From Rhizobacter sp. Root404 (GTDB lineage: Bacteria; Pseudomonadota; Gammaproteobacteria; Burkholderiales; Burkholderiaceae_C), in NCBI RefSeq assembly GCF_001425865.1, contig NZ_LMDS01000001.1, forward strand, positions 124,001-188,000: a DNA stretch of 64,000 bases, read 5' to 3'. Positions 48,577 through 57,519 of this stretch are shown one piece after another (positions within the stretch are counted from its first letter, which is position 1; every line of letters starts with the position of its first letter). The position numbers were made by a program, and so were the translations under genes. The notes under the pieces are model-generated. The model was not told where the DNA came from and ran no database searches. It saw nothing but the letters and a program-made list of their open reading frames with translations.

Positions 48577-48612
48577 TCACGTGCATCGGCATATCGCCGC
48601 AGGAGTTTTGCC

Positions 48613-49002
48613 ATGAGCGCAACCGCCGAAAGAATTCAAGACACTACCGCCCTCGCCTCGATGGACGAGCCGCCGGTGCCGTTGGTCTTCACCGACAGCG
48701 CCGCCAACAAGGTCAAGGAACTGGTCGACGAGGAAGGCAACCCCGAACTCAAGCTGCGCGTCTTCGTGCAGGGCGGCGGTTGTTCGGGCTTCCAGTACGG
48801 CTTCACCTTCGACGAGATCGTCAACGACGACGACACGCAGATGAGCAAGAACGGCGTCACGCTGTTGATCGACGCGATGAGCCTGCAGTACCTGGCCGGC
48901 GCGGAGATCGACTACAAGGACGACCTGCAAGGCGCCCAGTTCGTGATCAAGAACCCGAACGCGACGACCACCTGCGGCTGCGGCTCGAGCTTCTCGGCCT
49001 GA
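48613..49002 (+). CDS. erpA: Iron-sulfur cluster insertion protein ErpA
   Basis: A 129-residue A-type Fe-S carrier. The three cluster ligands are present: Cys57 in [10 protein letters not shown] and Cys121/Cys123 in [11 protein letters not shown]. It delivers clusters to apoproteins, including isoprenoid-synthesis enzymes. An extra N-terminal 20 residues precede the core. GATAAT (48572-48577), overlapping the bactofilin stop, is a likely -10. A terminator follows 24 bases after the stop. Confidence 0.96.
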   Translation: MSATAERIQDTTALASMDEPPVPLVFTDSAANKVKELVDEEGNPELKLRVFVQGGGCSGFQYGFTFDEIVNDDDTQMSKNGVTLLIDAMSLQYLAGAEIDYKDDLQGAQFVIKNPNATTTCGCGSSFSA

Positions 49003-49025
49003 GCACCGACCGCGCGTGGTCGTCA

Positions 49026-49048
49026 AAGCCGCCTTCGGGCGGCTTTTT
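49026..49048 (+). terminator. Rho-independent terminator after erpA
   Basis: Perfect 8-bp stem AAGCCGCC / GGCGGCTT with the stable TTCG loop and TTTTT. The reverse strand also ends in a short T run (GGCTTTG), so it may act for the converging anmK gene as well. Confidence 0.92.
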
Positions 49049-49078
49049 GCTGGCCGCCGTACCGGCTTGTCCTGCGCA

Positions 49079-50200
49079 TCACGCAGGGTACAGCGCGCCC
49101 AGCAGCCGTGGCCCGGCCGCGCCCGTCACGGCTGGCAGGTTGGCGGGCTCCCGGCGCATGAACGCGTGCGCCAGCCAGGCGAACGCACAGGCCTCGACCT
49201 GATCGGGCGGCAGGCCCCGTTCGTCGCTCGAGATCACCGCCATGCCCGGCAGGTTCGCGGCCAGACGTCGCATGAGGTGGCCGTTGAACGCGCCGCCGCC
49301 GCAAACCAGCAGTTCGCGTGCAGCCCCGGCGCAGGCGGACACGTCGGCAGCGCAACTCACGGCGGTCAACTCTGCCAGCGTGGCCTGGACATCGACGGCC
49401 TGCGCCACCGGCGCTGCGGCAGCGAGCCGAGCCTGCAGCCAGGCCGGATTGAACAGATCGCGGCCTGTGCTCTTCGGCGGCGGCAGCGCGAAGTAGGGTT
49501 CGGTACGCAGGCTCGCGAGCAGGGGTGCCAGGACGTGTCCGCTCGCGGCCCACGCGCCATCGGCGTCATAGGGGTGTCCGGTGTGCAGGCGGCACCAATG
49601 GTCGAGCAGGGCGTTCGCCGGCCCGCAGTCGAAGCCGACGGTCGTGCCGTCCGTCCGCAGCGCGGTCAGGTTCGCGATCCCGCCGAGGTTCAGCACGGCG
49701 ACCGCCTCGCCGGCGCGTCCGAACACCGCACGGTGGAACGCCGGCACCAGCGGGGCGCCCTGGCCCCCGGCCGCGACGTCGCGGCCGCGCAGGTCGGCGA
49801 CAACGTCGATCCTGGTCAGCTCCGCGAGCAGCGCCGGGCTGTTCAGCTGCAGGGTGTAGCCCGTGCCATCGAACTCGCCCGGGCGGTGCCGCACCGTCTG
49901 GCCGTGCGCGCCGATGGCGCGCACGCGCTCGCGGGGGGTGCCGCTGGCTCGAAGCAGCGCGTCGACCACGTCGGCGTAACCGCGCGCCAACGCATTGCCG
50001 GCGAGGGCGGCGCGGTGCAGTTCGTTCGCGCCGACGCTGTTCAGCGCCAGCAGTTCGGCGGCGAGGTCGGGAGCGAACGGCCGACGCACATGCGCCGCCA
50101 CCTGCGGGGCGGGACCTTCGGTGGCGTCGAAGTCGACGAGCACGCCGTCGATGCCGTCGAGCGAGGTGCCGGACATCAGTCCGATGTAGAGCGCGGTCAT
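49079..50200 (-). CDS. anmK: Anhydro-N-acetylmuramic acid kinase
   Basis: Phosphorylates 1,6-anhydro-MurNAc released by lytic transglycosylases, with ring opening, for cell-wall recycling. The 373-residue protein has [20 protein letters not shown] (in part) at the N-terminus, [37 protein letters not shown] (in part; substrate site), [10 protein letters not shown] and [18 protein letters not shown]. The ATG at 50200 is preferred over the GTG just before it. The substrate is made by enzymes like the Slt homologue at 7.7-9.7 kb. Confidence 0.96.
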   Translation of the reverse strand: MTALYIGLMSGTSLDGIDGVLVDFDATEGPAPQVAAHVRRPFAPDLAAELLALNSVGANELHRAALAGNALARGYADVVDALLRASGTPRERVRAIGAHGQTVRHRPGEFDGTGYTLQLNSPALLAELTRIDVVADLRGRDVAAGGQGAPLVPAFHRAVFGRAGEAVAVLNLGGIANLTALRTDGTTVGFDCGPANALLDHWCRLHTGHPYDADGAWAASGHVLAPLLASLRTEPYFALPPPKSTGRDLFNPAWLQARLAAAAPVAQAVDVQATLAELTAVSCAADVSACAGAARELLVCGGGAFNGHLMRRLAANLPGMAVISSDERGLPPDQVEACAFAWLAHAFMRREPANLPAVTGAAGPRLLGALYPA

Positions 50201-50227
50201 CACTCGATTGTGCCCACCAATTGCGAA

Positions 50228-50246
50228 GGGCCCGCATTGCGGGCCC
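50228..50246 (-). terminator. Strong hairpin downstream of the M23 peptidase gene
   Basis: Perfect 8-bp stem GGGCCCGC / GCGGGCCC with an ATT loop, 21 bases past the stop of the peptidase gene. On the minus strand it is followed by TTCGCAATTGG, a poor U-tract, so termination may be partial and anmK may be read through. Confidence 0.5.
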
Positions 50247-50266
50247 CGGCGCCTGCGAAGCGGTGC

Positions 50267-51652
50267 TTACTCGGCGTACGCGCCCGAGCGGGCCACGGAT
50301 TCGGCGACCTCGAGCTGGCTGCGCAGGCTGCCCGCGAGCTGCGCAAACGCGGCCTTCTGCGCCGGCGCGAGTTCGATCACCTCGGAGGCCTTGGCCATGA
50401 TCATCGGGTCTTGCTGCACGCCGCTGACCTTGACTTCGAAGTGCAGGTGCGGCCCGGTCGCCCAGCCGGTGGCGCCGACCGCGCCGATGCGCTGGCCTTG
50501 CTCGACATGGGCGCCGCGCTTGACGTCGATCCGGCTCATGTGCGCGTACAGCGTCGAGCGCTGCGCACTGTGGCGGATCTCGACGACATTGCCGTAGCCG
50601 TTCTGCCAGCCCGCGAAGTCGACCGTGCCGTCGCCGACCGCGCGGATCGGCGTGCCGGCCGGCGCGCCGTAGTCGACGCCCTTGTGCTGCTTCCAGCTGT
50701 TCAGGATCGGGTGCATGCGCATCGCGAAGCCCGAGGTCACGCGCGAGAACTCCATCGGGCTCGCGAGGAACGCGCGCTTCTTGCTCTGGCCGTCGAAGCC
50801 ATAGTAGCCGCCCTTGCCTTCGGCACCCTTGAACCAGACGGCCGAGTAGGTCTTGCCGTTGTTGACGAAGTCGGCGGCCAGCACGCGGCCGGCCACGCCC
50901 CAGGTGATGGGCTCGCCATCCGCGGTGAGCGCCTCGTACAGCACCGAGAAGGTGTCGCCCTTCTGCAGCTGGCGGCGGAAATCGACATCGGTCGAGAACA
51001 CGTCGGCCAGCTGGGTCGCGACGTTGTCGGGAATGCGCGCTTCGTCTGTCGCCGCGAACAGGGACGAATGGATCGTGCCGCTGCCCATGCGAACCTGCGC
51101 GGCCAGTGGCGCGGTCTCGATCATCGCCATCAACTTGCCGCCGATCAGGCGCACGGTCAGGCGGTTGAAATGCGTGCCCAGCTGATCCGGATTGGACGGC
51201 GCGTAGCGCGCGATCAGCTCGGTCAGCGTGCCGGTCTCGTCGGTCTGGACGCGGACCATCTTGCCGCCGCGGCCCTCGAGAAGCTTCCGGCCCGTGGCAT
51301 CCGTGCGCAGGAACTGCGCCGCAGCGGCGTCGCTGACGTTCAGGCGCTTGAGCAAACTGTCGACCGTGTCGCTGGTGCGGGTCAGGTCGGTGCGATACAG
51401 CTGTAACTCGTGCTCCGCCAGCGCGTCGAGCTGGGACTGGATTTCGTCCGGCGTGACGCTCTCGGTCACCAGTCGTTTCGGAATGTCAGACGCGTCGGGC
51501 GCCATCGGCGCGATGCCGAACGCCGTCACGCCGAAGCCGGCCAGCGACAGCATCACGGCCGCCGAGAGGCCGCGCGGGTGCGCCGAGACGAAACGGGCGG
51601 TGCGCGTGGCGGCTGCAGCCAGCGCGCGGTCGAGTGAGTCCAACGATTTCAA
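50267..51652 (-). CDS. M23-family metallopeptidase (peptidoglycan endopeptidase-like)
   Basis: A 461-residue membrane-anchored murein peptidase. A membrane helix lies at residues 29-49 (LSAAVMLSLAGFGVTAFGIA in part), then a periplasmic stalk, an OapA/LysM-like region around QLQKGDTFSVLYEAL (residues 227-241), and the M23 domain with zinc ligands His323 and Asp327 (HKGVDYG), and His402 and His404 (GPHLHFEV). The active site is complete. The only start giving the full N-terminus is TTG at 51652, without clear Shine-Dalgarno. Divergent from tyrS, as in other Burkholderiales, and followed by anmK. Confidence 0.92.
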   Translation of the reverse strand: MKSLDSLDRALAAAATRTARFVSAHPRGLSAAVMLSLAGFGVTAFGIAPMAPDASDIPKRLVTESVTPDEIQSQLDALAEHELQLYRTDLTRTSDTVDSLLKRLNVSDAAAAQFLRTDATGRKLLEGRGGKMVRVQTDETGTLTELIARYAPSNPDQLGTHFNRLTVRLIGGKLMAMIETAPLAAQVRMGSGTIHSSLFAATDEARIPDNVATQLADVFSTDVDFRRQLQKGDTFSVLYEALTADGEPITWGVAGRVLAADFVNNGKTYSAVWFKGAEGKGGYYGFDGQSKKRAFLASPMEFSRVTSGFAMRMHPILNSWKQHKGVDYGAPAGTPIRAVGDGTVDFAGWQNGYGNVVEIRHSAQRSTLYAHMSRIDVKRGAHVEQGQRIGAVGATGWATGPHLHFEVKVSGVQQDPMIMAKASEVIELAPAQKAAFAQLAGSLRSQLEVAESVARSGAYAE

Positions 51653-51877
51653 TTCAATTCGAGGGCCCGGTGCCCTGGTGCGAGCGACGGCAGCGTGGCC
51701 GCGCGCTTCGATGTTGTGTCCCTACCGCCCCGAAGGGCCTCTACTAGAATCCGTGGCGCCCGACTCCGGACGGGCACGGACCGTGTTCAGATCGCATCCG
51801 CCATGCCGGGGAGCGGGCCCTGAACCGCCGCGAAGTATAACGACCCCACCGCGCGCCCATCCCCGTAAAAGCCCCGT

Positions 51878-53137
51878 ATGCCCCCCACTTCCAGTCAAGC
51901 TTCTGCCTCCGCTTCGCCAAACCCCGGGCATCCGGTGACAGATCGGGTGCGGGAGGCGTTGGCAATCTCGATGCGTGGCTGTGACGAACTGCTGCCGCAG
52001 GCCGACTGGCTGGCCAAGCTCGCCAAGTCGGAAGCAACCGGCGTGCCACTGCGGATCAAGTTCGGTCTGGACCCGACCGCGCCCGACCTGCACCTGGGTC
52101 ACACGGTGGTCTTCAACAAGCTGCGCCAGCTCCAGGACCTGGGCCACATCGTGATCCCGCTGATCGGCGATTTCACCTCGATGATCGGCGATCCGTCGGG
52201 CCGCAACGCGACCCGGCCGCCGTTGACCCGCGAGCAGATCGAAGCGAATGCGAAGACTTACTTCGATCAGATCAGTCTGGTCGTCGACATCGAGCGGGCC
52301 GAAGTTCGTTACAATTCGGAATGGAGCGATCCGCTGGGCGCGCGCGGGATGATCCAGCTCGCCTCGCGCTACACGGTGGCGCGGATGATGGAGCGCAACG
52401 ACTTCCACGATCGCTTCAACGCCGGCACGCCGATCAGCGTCCACGAATTCCTGTACCCGCTGATGCAGGGCTACGACTCGGTCGCGTTGAAGAGCGACCT
52501 CGAACTCGGCGGCACCGACCAGAAGTTCAATCTGCTGGTCGGCCGATCGTTGCAGAGCGAATACGGCCAGGAGCCGCAATGCATCCTGACGATGCCGCTG
52601 CTGGAAGGTCTGGATGGCGTCGAGAAGATGTCCAAGAGCAAGGGCAACTACATCGGCATCACCGAGCCGGCGAACACGATGTTCGCGAAACTGCTGTCGA
52701 TCAACGACGTGTTGATGTGGAAGTACTTCACCCTGCTGAGCTTCCGCGCGGAGGCCGAGGTGGCCCGGCTGCGGGCGGAGGTGGAGGATGGCCGCAATCC
52801 GAAGGACGCCAAGGTCCAGCTGGCCAAGGAAGTGACCGCGCGTTTCCACGGCGCCGCGGCGGCCGACGCGGCCGAGCTCGATTTCGAGCTGCGCGCCCGC
52901 GGCGGCGTGCCGGACGAGATCGCCGCGGTCGCGTTGACAGGGGCTCCTCTGGGTATCGGCGCGGTGCTGAAACAGGCTAATCTTGCGGCGTCGACCGGCG
53001 AGGCCCTGCGCCTGGTCGACGGCAACGGCGTGAAGGTGGATGGTTCGGTCGTCAGCGACCGGGGTTTGAAACTGGCCGCCGGGACCTATGTGGTGCAAGT
53101 GGGCAAGCGCAAGTTCGCGCGGGTGACGCTGGAGTGA
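51878..53137 (+). CDS. tyrS: Tyrosyl-tRNA synthetase
   Basis: Charges tRNA-Tyr. The 419-residue class I enzyme has the HIGH-type HLGH at residues 72-75 ([10 protein letters not shown]), the KMSKS loop at 250-254, the tyrosine-binding segment [17 protein letters not shown], and a C-terminal S4 domain ([20 protein letters not shown] in part). It is the short-N-terminal TyrRS branch of many proteobacteria. Two possible -10 elements lie upstream: TAGAAT (51745-51750) and TATAAC (51836-51841). The DUF5329 gene follows after 6 bases. Confidence 0.97.
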   Translation: MPPTSSQASASASPNPGHPVTDRVREALAISMRGCDELLPQADWLAKLAKSEATGVPLRIKFGLDPTAPDLHLGHTVVFNKLRQLQDLGHIVIPLIGDFTSMIGDPSGRNATRPPLTREQIEANAKTYFDQISLVVDIERAEVRYNSEWSDPLGARGMIQLASRYTVARMMERNDFHDRFNAGTPISVHEFLYPLMQGYDSVALKSDLELGGTDQKFNLLVGRSLQSEYGQEPQCILTMPLLEGLDGVEKMSKSKGNYIGITEPANTMFAKLLSINDVLMWKYFTLLSFRAEAEVARLRAEVEDGRNPKDAKVQLAKEVTARFHGAAAADAAELDFELRARGGVPDEIAAVALTGAPLGIGAVLKQANLAASTGEALRLVDGNGVKVDGSVVSDRGLKLAAGTYVVQVGKRKFARVTLE

Positions 53138-53143
53138 TCCACC

Positions 53144-53515
53144 ATGTTTCGCAGAAACTTCCTGGTGAGCATGACGAGCCTGTTGGCCCTCGGTGCTGCG
53201 CGTGCCGCGCCGGCGGCGCATGAGCAGACGCGCATCGAGAAGCTGATCCGCTTCGTCGAGACCCAGAAGGACATGAAGTTCGTGCGCAACGGCACCGAGT
53301 ACACCTGTGCCGACGCCGGCAGGTTCCTGCGCGGCAAGCTCGAGGCGATGGGCAGGGAAGTCACCACCGCGCGCGAGTTCATCGAGCGCATCGCCAGCAA
53401 GTCCAGCATGAGCGGGCAGCCGTACCAGGTCAAGTTCGCCGATGGCCGCACGATGCTCGCGAGCCAGTTCCTGCACGAGGAGCTCAAGCGCCTGGACAGC
53501 GGCGCGACCTCCTGA
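53144..53515 (+). CDS. DUF5329 exported protein
   Basis: A 123-residue small protein with an N-terminal signal peptide (FLVSMTSLLALGAARAAPA, residues 6-24) and a helical DUF5329 domain: RIEKLIRFVETQKDMKFVRNGTEY (in part), ADAGRFLRGKLEAMG, ITSARE-like TTAREFIERIASKSSMSG. One Cys remains in the mature part (YTCADAG). Function unknown; periplasmic. It forms an operon with tyrS before it and a CDF transporter and dtd after it, with gaps of 6 and 4 bases. Confidence 0.83.
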   Translation: MFRRNFLVSMTSLLALGAARAAPAAHEQTRIEKLIRFVETQKDMKFVRNGTEYTCADAGRFLRGKLEAMGREVTTAREFIERIASKSSMSGQPYQVKFADGRTMLASQFLHEELKRLDSGATS

Positions 53516-53519
53516 CCGA

Positions 53520-54410
53520 GTGCAGGTCCGCACGCTCCTCAAGCTGTCGATCGCGGCGGCGGTCGCGACGATCACGATGAAGACGGCGGCCTGGTGGGTC
53601 ACCGACTCGGTCGGCCTGCTCTCGGACGCGCTGGAGTCGTTCGTCAACCTCGCATCGGCGCTGTTCGCGCTCGCGATGGTCACCATCGCGCAACGCCCCG
53701 CGGACGACGACCACCCGTTCGGCCATACCAAGGCGGAGTATTTCTCGAGCGGCTTCGAAGGTCTGCTGATCGTCGGCGCGGCCGCCGGGATCATCTGGGC
53801 GGCGATTCACCGGTTCAGCGCGCCGCTGCCGCTGCAGTCGCTCGGCTGGGGCCTGGGTATGGCGGTGGCCAGTTCGGCGCTGAACGGCGTGCTGGCCTGG
53901 CGGATGATGGCCGCGTCACGAGAGCACCGCTCGATCGTGCTCGAGGCCGACGCGCGCCACCTCTACACCGACGTGTGGACCTCCGTCGGCGTCGTCGCCG
54001 GTCTGGTGCTGGTGCACTTCACGGGCTGGCTGTGGCTGGACCCGGTCCTGGCGATCGGCGTGGCGCTGAACATCCTGCGCGAGGGCGCGCACCTGGCCTG
54101 GCGCTCGATCGAGGGGCTGATGGACAGCGCCGTGGAGCCCGACGTGCGTACGCAGATCGACCGCACGCTGGCGCAGTTCGACCACCCGACGATCCGCTTC
54201 GACCACCTGGTCACGCGTCGCGCCGGCCAGCGTCGCTTCGTCGACCTGCACATGCACATGCCGGCGAGCTGGTCGCTCGGGCGCGCGGCGGCCCTGCGCA
54301 CCACGGTCGAGCAGGCGCTGATGAGCGAGGTGCCGGGGCTGCGCGCGTCGATCCAGCTGCTGCCGTCCGACGTCGAGGCGCACTTCAACGACGTGGCGGA
54401 CACGCCGTGA
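53520..54410 (+). CDS. Cation diffusion facilitator (CDF) transporter
   Basis: A 296-residue inner-membrane divalent-metal efflux protein. Transmembrane segments begin at [20 protein letters not shown] (in part); the metal site is formed by SDALESFVN in the second helix and [15 protein letters not shown] in the fifth (Asp, His and Asp). [17 protein letters not shown] is the His-rich loop before the third helix. The C-terminal cytoplasmic domain has [22 protein letters not shown] (in part). It resembles FieF/CzcD; the metal may be iron, zinc or manganese. Starts with GTG 4 bases after DUF5329; overlaps dtd. Confidence 0.92.
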   Translation: MQVRTLLKLSIAAAVATITMKTAAWWVTDSVGLLSDALESFVNLASALFALAMVTIAQRPADDDHPFGHTKAEYFSSGFEGLLIVGAAAGIIWAAIHRFSAPLPLQSLGWGLGMAVASSALNGVLAWRMMAASREHRSIVLEADARHLYTDVWTSVGVVAGLVLVHFTGWLWLDPVLAIGVALNILREGAHLAWRSIEGLMDSAVEPDVRTQIDRTLAQFDHPTIRFDHLVTRRAGQRRFVDLHMHMPASWSLGRAAALRTTVEQALMSEVPGLRASIQLLPSDVEAHFNDVADTP

Positions 54411-54850
54411 TCGCAATCGCGCAACGGGTGTCGCGCGCGAGCGTGCGGGTCGGTGGCACGGAGATCGGCGCGATCGGCCACGGCTTGCTGATCCTGGCCT
54501 GCGCCGAACCGGACGACACCGACGCGATCGCCGACAAGCTGATCGCCAAGCTGCTGAAGCTGCGCGTCTTCGCGGACGGCCAGGGCAAGATGAACCGCAG
54601 CGTCGTCGACGTGCAGGGCGGGTTGCTGATCGTCAGCCAGTTCACGCTGGCCGCCGATCTGTCCGGCGGCAACCGGCCCAGCTTCACCGGCGCGGCCGGT
54701 CCCGAACTCGGCCGGGCGATCTACGAGCGTCTGCTCGCGACTGCCCGCGCCGCCCATCCGCAGGTGGCTGCGGGCGAGTTCGGCGCCGACATGCAGGTCG
54801 AGCTCGTCAACGACGGGCCGGTGACCATCCCGATCACGCTGCGCCCGTGA
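54407..54850 (+). CDS. dtd: D-aminoacyl-tRNA deacylase
   Basis: Removes D-amino acids wrongly attached to tRNA, notably D-Tyr, a sensible companion of tyrS upstream. The 147-residue protein has [11 protein letters not shown], the catalytic [17 protein letters not shown] segment and the C-terminal NDGPVTIPI with the Gly-cisPro-type motif as GPVTIP. It starts with GTG overlapping the CDF stop (GTGA). The converging Bug 3 gene ends 6 bases after its stop. Confidence 0.95.
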   Translation: MIAIAQRVSRASVRVGGTEIGAIGHGLLILACAEPDDTDAIADKLIAKLLKLRVFADGQGKMNRSVVDVQGGLLIVSQFTLAADLSGGNRPSFTGAAGPELGRAIYERLLATARAAHPQVAAGEFGADMQVELVNDGPVTIPITLRP

Positions 54851-54856
54851 GACCGA

Positions 54857-55828
54857 TCAGTCGGCGTATTCGCCGGCGGCCTTGATGATCGGGCCCCACT
54901 TGGCGATTTCCGACGCGACGAACTTCTTGTGCTCGTCCCCGGACAGCCGCGCGTCGGTGATGATCACCGCGCCGAGGGCCTCCTCGCGCTTCATGAACTC
55001 GGGGTCCTTCAGCGCGGTACGCAGCGCACCGTTGATCTTGTCGACCACCGCCTTCGGCGTGCCCTTGGGCGCGTACATGCCGTGCCAGATGCTGACGTTG
55101 AAGCCCTTCAGGCCCGCTTCGTCGAGCGTCGGCAGGTTCTTCAGTGCGGGCGTGCTCAGGCGCTTCGGCGTCGTGACCGCATAGGCCTTGACGCTGCCGG
55201 CGGCGATCTGGCTGGTCGTGTTGGTCGTCTGGTCGCACATCAGGTCGACCTGGCCGCCGAGCAGATCGGTCATCGCCGGGCCGGTGCCTTTGTACGGCAC
55301 CGTCTGCATGTTGATCTTCAGCGTGCTCTGGAACAGGAGCCCGCACAGGTGCGAGGCGGCGCCAAGCCCGGCGTTGGCGAGGTTGATCTTGCCCTTGTTG
55401 GCCTCCATCCACTTGACCAGTTCGGCGTAGTTGGCAGCCGGCAGCGTGGGCTTGCCGATCAGCGTCATCGGCACCTCGTTGACCATGCCGACATACTCGA
55501 AGTCGCCCAGCGTGTCATAGGTCATCTTGCGATAGAGCGCCGGCGCCGTGCTCATGCCGATGTGGTGCAGCAGCAGCGTGTAGCCGTCCGGTGCCGACTT
55601 GGCGACCTTGGCGGCGCCCAGCGTGCCGCCCGCGCCGCCGACGTTCTCGATGATGATCGACTGGCCGCCGAGCGGCTTGCGCAGTGCCTCGGCCAGATCA
55701 CGAGCCACCTTGTCAGTCGGGCCGCCGGCCGCGAACGGCACGACGATGGTGACCGGCTTGTCCGGGTACTCGGCGAAGGCCGATGTGGCAACGGCGGCGA
55801 CGAGGCCGGCGATCAGGAGTTGTTTCAT
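54857..55828 (-). CDS. Bug-family solute-binding protein 3
   Basis: A 323-residue periplasmic receptor with a Sec signal (KQLLIAGLVAAVATSAFAE, cleaved near residue 19) and Bug blocks YPDKPVTIVVPFAAGGPTD, IIIENVGGAGGTLG, DGYTLLLHHIG, VPYKGTGPAMTDLLGGQ and GMYAPKGTPKAVVD. Third orphan Bug protein of the window and again downstream, on the same strand, of a CoA ligase (118 bases away). The well-conserved carboxylate-binding loops suggest an organic acid ligand. Confidence 0.93.
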   Translation of the reverse strand: MKQLLIAGLVAAVATSAFAEYPDKPVTIVVPFAAGGPTDKVARDLAEALRKPLGGQSIIIENVGGAGGTLGAAKVAKSAPDGYTLLLHHIGMSTAPALYRKMTYDTLGDFEYVGMVNEVPMTLIGKPTLPAANYAELVKWMEANKGKINLANAGLGAASHLCGLLFQSTLKINMQTVPYKGTGPAMTDLLGGQVDLMCDQTTNTTSQIAAGSVKAYAVTTPKRLSTPALKNLPTLDEAGLKGFNVSIWHGMYAPKGTPKAVVDKINGALRTALKDPEFMKREEALGAVIITDARLSGDEHKKFVASEIAKWGPIIKAAGEYAD

Positions 55829-55946
55829 GGGGAATGGGCTTTCAGCGTGTGTCGACCGCGCGATTGTCCGAAAGCCGGCTCGCGACGCCATCGCGGAAAG
55901 TACGTAACCCGTGCGTTCGGCAAGGACTTGCGTCACGCCGTCGCGT

Positions 55947-57227
55947 TCACGCGAAGCGTCGCGCGTCGTCGATGACCTTGCCGTCGTTCGGCAAGCTGCC
56001 GGGCGCGCACAGCAGCACTTCGCCGCGCAGCTTGGTGATGTCGCGCATGGAATCGGCGAGTTTGGCGGCCAGGCCCTCGGGCTGGCCATCGACTTCGACA
56101 TGCAGCGTCATCGCGTCGTTCGCCATCTCGCCGCTGACCACCAGGCGCGCCTTGCGCGCCAGCGGCTGGCGGCGCACGATCTCCGCCACCTGGCCCGGGT
56201 GCACGAACATGCCGCGGACCTTGGCGGTCTGGTCGGCGCGGCCCATCCAGCCCTTGATGCGGGTGTTGGTGCGGCCGGTCGGGCAGGCGCCCGTCAATAT
56301 CGCCGACAGGTCGCCGGTGCCGAAGCGGATCAGCGGGTAGCCGGGGTTGAGCGTCGTCACGACCACTTCGCCGACTTCGCCGGGAGCAACGGGGTCACCG
56401 GTGCCGGGCCGCACGATCTCAAGGATCACGCCTTCATCGAGCACCAGCCCCTCGCGCGCCGCGGTCTCGTACGCGACCAGGCCCAGGTCGGCCGTGCCAT
56501 AGCTTTGGTAGGCGTCGACGCCGCGCGCGAGCATCCAGTCGCGCAGGCTCGGCGGGAAGGCCTCGCCGCCGACCGACGCCTTCGTGAGCGAGGGCAGCGC
56601 GACGCCCGACTCGTCGGCCTTCTCGAGAATGATCTTCAGGAAGCTCGGCGTGCCGATGTAGGCGGACGGCTTCATCGCCGCGATCGCGTGGACCTGCTGC
56701 TCCGTCTGCCCGGTGCCGGCCGGAAATACCGTGCAGCCGAGCGCGAACGCGCCACTTTCCATCATCGCGCCGGCCGGCGTGAAGTGGTAGCTGAAGGTGT
56801 TGTGGACCAGCTCACCCTCGCGCAGACCGGCCGCGAACAGCGCGCGCGCCATGCGCCAGTAGTCGGGTGCGCTGCCTTCGGGCTCGTGGATCGGGCCCGG
56901 CGATGCGAACACCCGCAGCGCGCGGCGCGCGGTCGGTGTCGCGCCCCAACCCAACGCCGCGAAACCGCCGAACAGGTCGGGCGCGGCCGGGTCGCGCTGG
57001 CGCTCCAGCAATTCGTGCTTGCGGATCACCGGCAAGCGGGCGAGCGCCTCACGGCTCGTGATCCCGGCCGCATCGATGGTCGCCAGGCTCGCGGCGAACG
57101 CCGGCGCGTGCGCCTTCGCGTGCGCGATCTGCGCGGCCAGCGCGCGCATCAACGCGGCTTCCCGCACTTCCGGCGAGCGCGTCTCGAGGGCGTCGTAGTG
57201 AGCGTCTTTCGGCGTCATGGGGGTCAT
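55947..57227 (-). CDS. Phenylacetate-CoA ligase-like (PaaK-type) adenylate-forming enzyme
   Basis: A 426-residue PaaK-like ligase. RLPVIRKHELLERQ, FASPGPIHEPEG, HNTFSYHFTPAGAMMESGAFALGC (in part), GTPSFLKIILE, SYGTADLGLVAYE and the C-terminal GRADQTAKVRGMFVHPGQV match the PaaK branch rather than the FadD branch. A usual YSSGTTG core is replaced by FASPGPIH, as in part of this subfamily, so activity toward aryl acids is likely but the substrate is open. Two close ATGs (57227, 57218). It lies at the downstream end of the Liv system 2 operon. Confidence 0.85.
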   Translation of the reverse strand: MTPMTPKDAHYDALETRSPEVREAALMRALAAQIAHAKAHAPAFAASLATIDAAGITSREALARLPVIRKHELLERQRDPAAPDLFGGFAALGWGATPTARRALRVFASPGPIHEPEGSAPDYWRMARALFAAGLREGELVHNTFSYHFTPAGAMMESGAFALGCTVFPAGTGQTEQQVHAIAAMKPSAYIGTPSFLKIILEKADESGVALPSLTKASVGGEAFPPSLRDWMLARGVDAYQSYGTADLGLVAYETAAREGLVLDEGVILEIVRPGTGDPVAPGEVGEVVVTTLNPGYPLIRFGTGDLSAILTGACPTGRTNTRIKGWMGRADQTAKVRGMFVHPGQVAEIVRRQPLARKARLVVSGEMANDAMTLHVEVDGQPEGLAAKLADSMRDITKLRGEVLLCAPGSLPNDGKVIDDARRFA

Positions 57228-57234
57228 CGTCGCG

Positions 57235-57504
57235 TCATTCGTCGTCGCCGCGGTCGACGCGGCGCTTGGCGTCGTCCAGCAGTTTGCGCTGGCCGACCGG
57301 CGTGTCGACCGGGTAGCGGTCGAAGCCGCCGCGCGCGCGTTTGAGGTCGGCGATGAGCGCGCCGGCCTCGTCGTGGAAATGGATGAAGGCGCTGCCCTTC
57401 AGATAGAAGGTACCGGGCTTCATCTCGCGCAGGCCCTTGATCTCGCGCAGCTGGCGCAGCAGCGGCAGCAGGCGGGCGAGGGCGGCTTCGTCGGCGTGGG
57501 CCAT
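57235..57504 (-). CDS. Hypothetical small protein in the Liv/ligase operon
   Basis: An 89-residue soluble protein, mainly helical at first (ADEAALARLLPLLRQLREIKGL in part) and then a beta hairpin-like KPGTFYLKGSAFIHFHDEAG, followed by a charged end (DDAKRRVDRGDDE). I recognise the KxGxFYxKxxAFxHFHxD pattern from unnamed small proteins but no function. GGAG lies 8 bases before the ATG at 57504. It is fixed between livF and the PaaK-like gene (gaps of 15 and 7 bases), so it belongs to the operon. Confidence 0.7.
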   Translation of the reverse strand: MAHADEAALARLLPLLRQLREIKGLREMKPGTFYLKGSAFIHFHDEAGALIADLKRARGGFDRYPVDTPVGQRKLLDDAKRRVDRGDDE

Positions 57505-57519
57505 CGTCGTCACTCCGTC

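Noticed and set aside
27093..55828. Bug proteins as parts of complete tripartite tricarboxylate transporters
   Set aside because: No TctA or TctB membrane genes lie near any of the three, so they are orphan receptors here.
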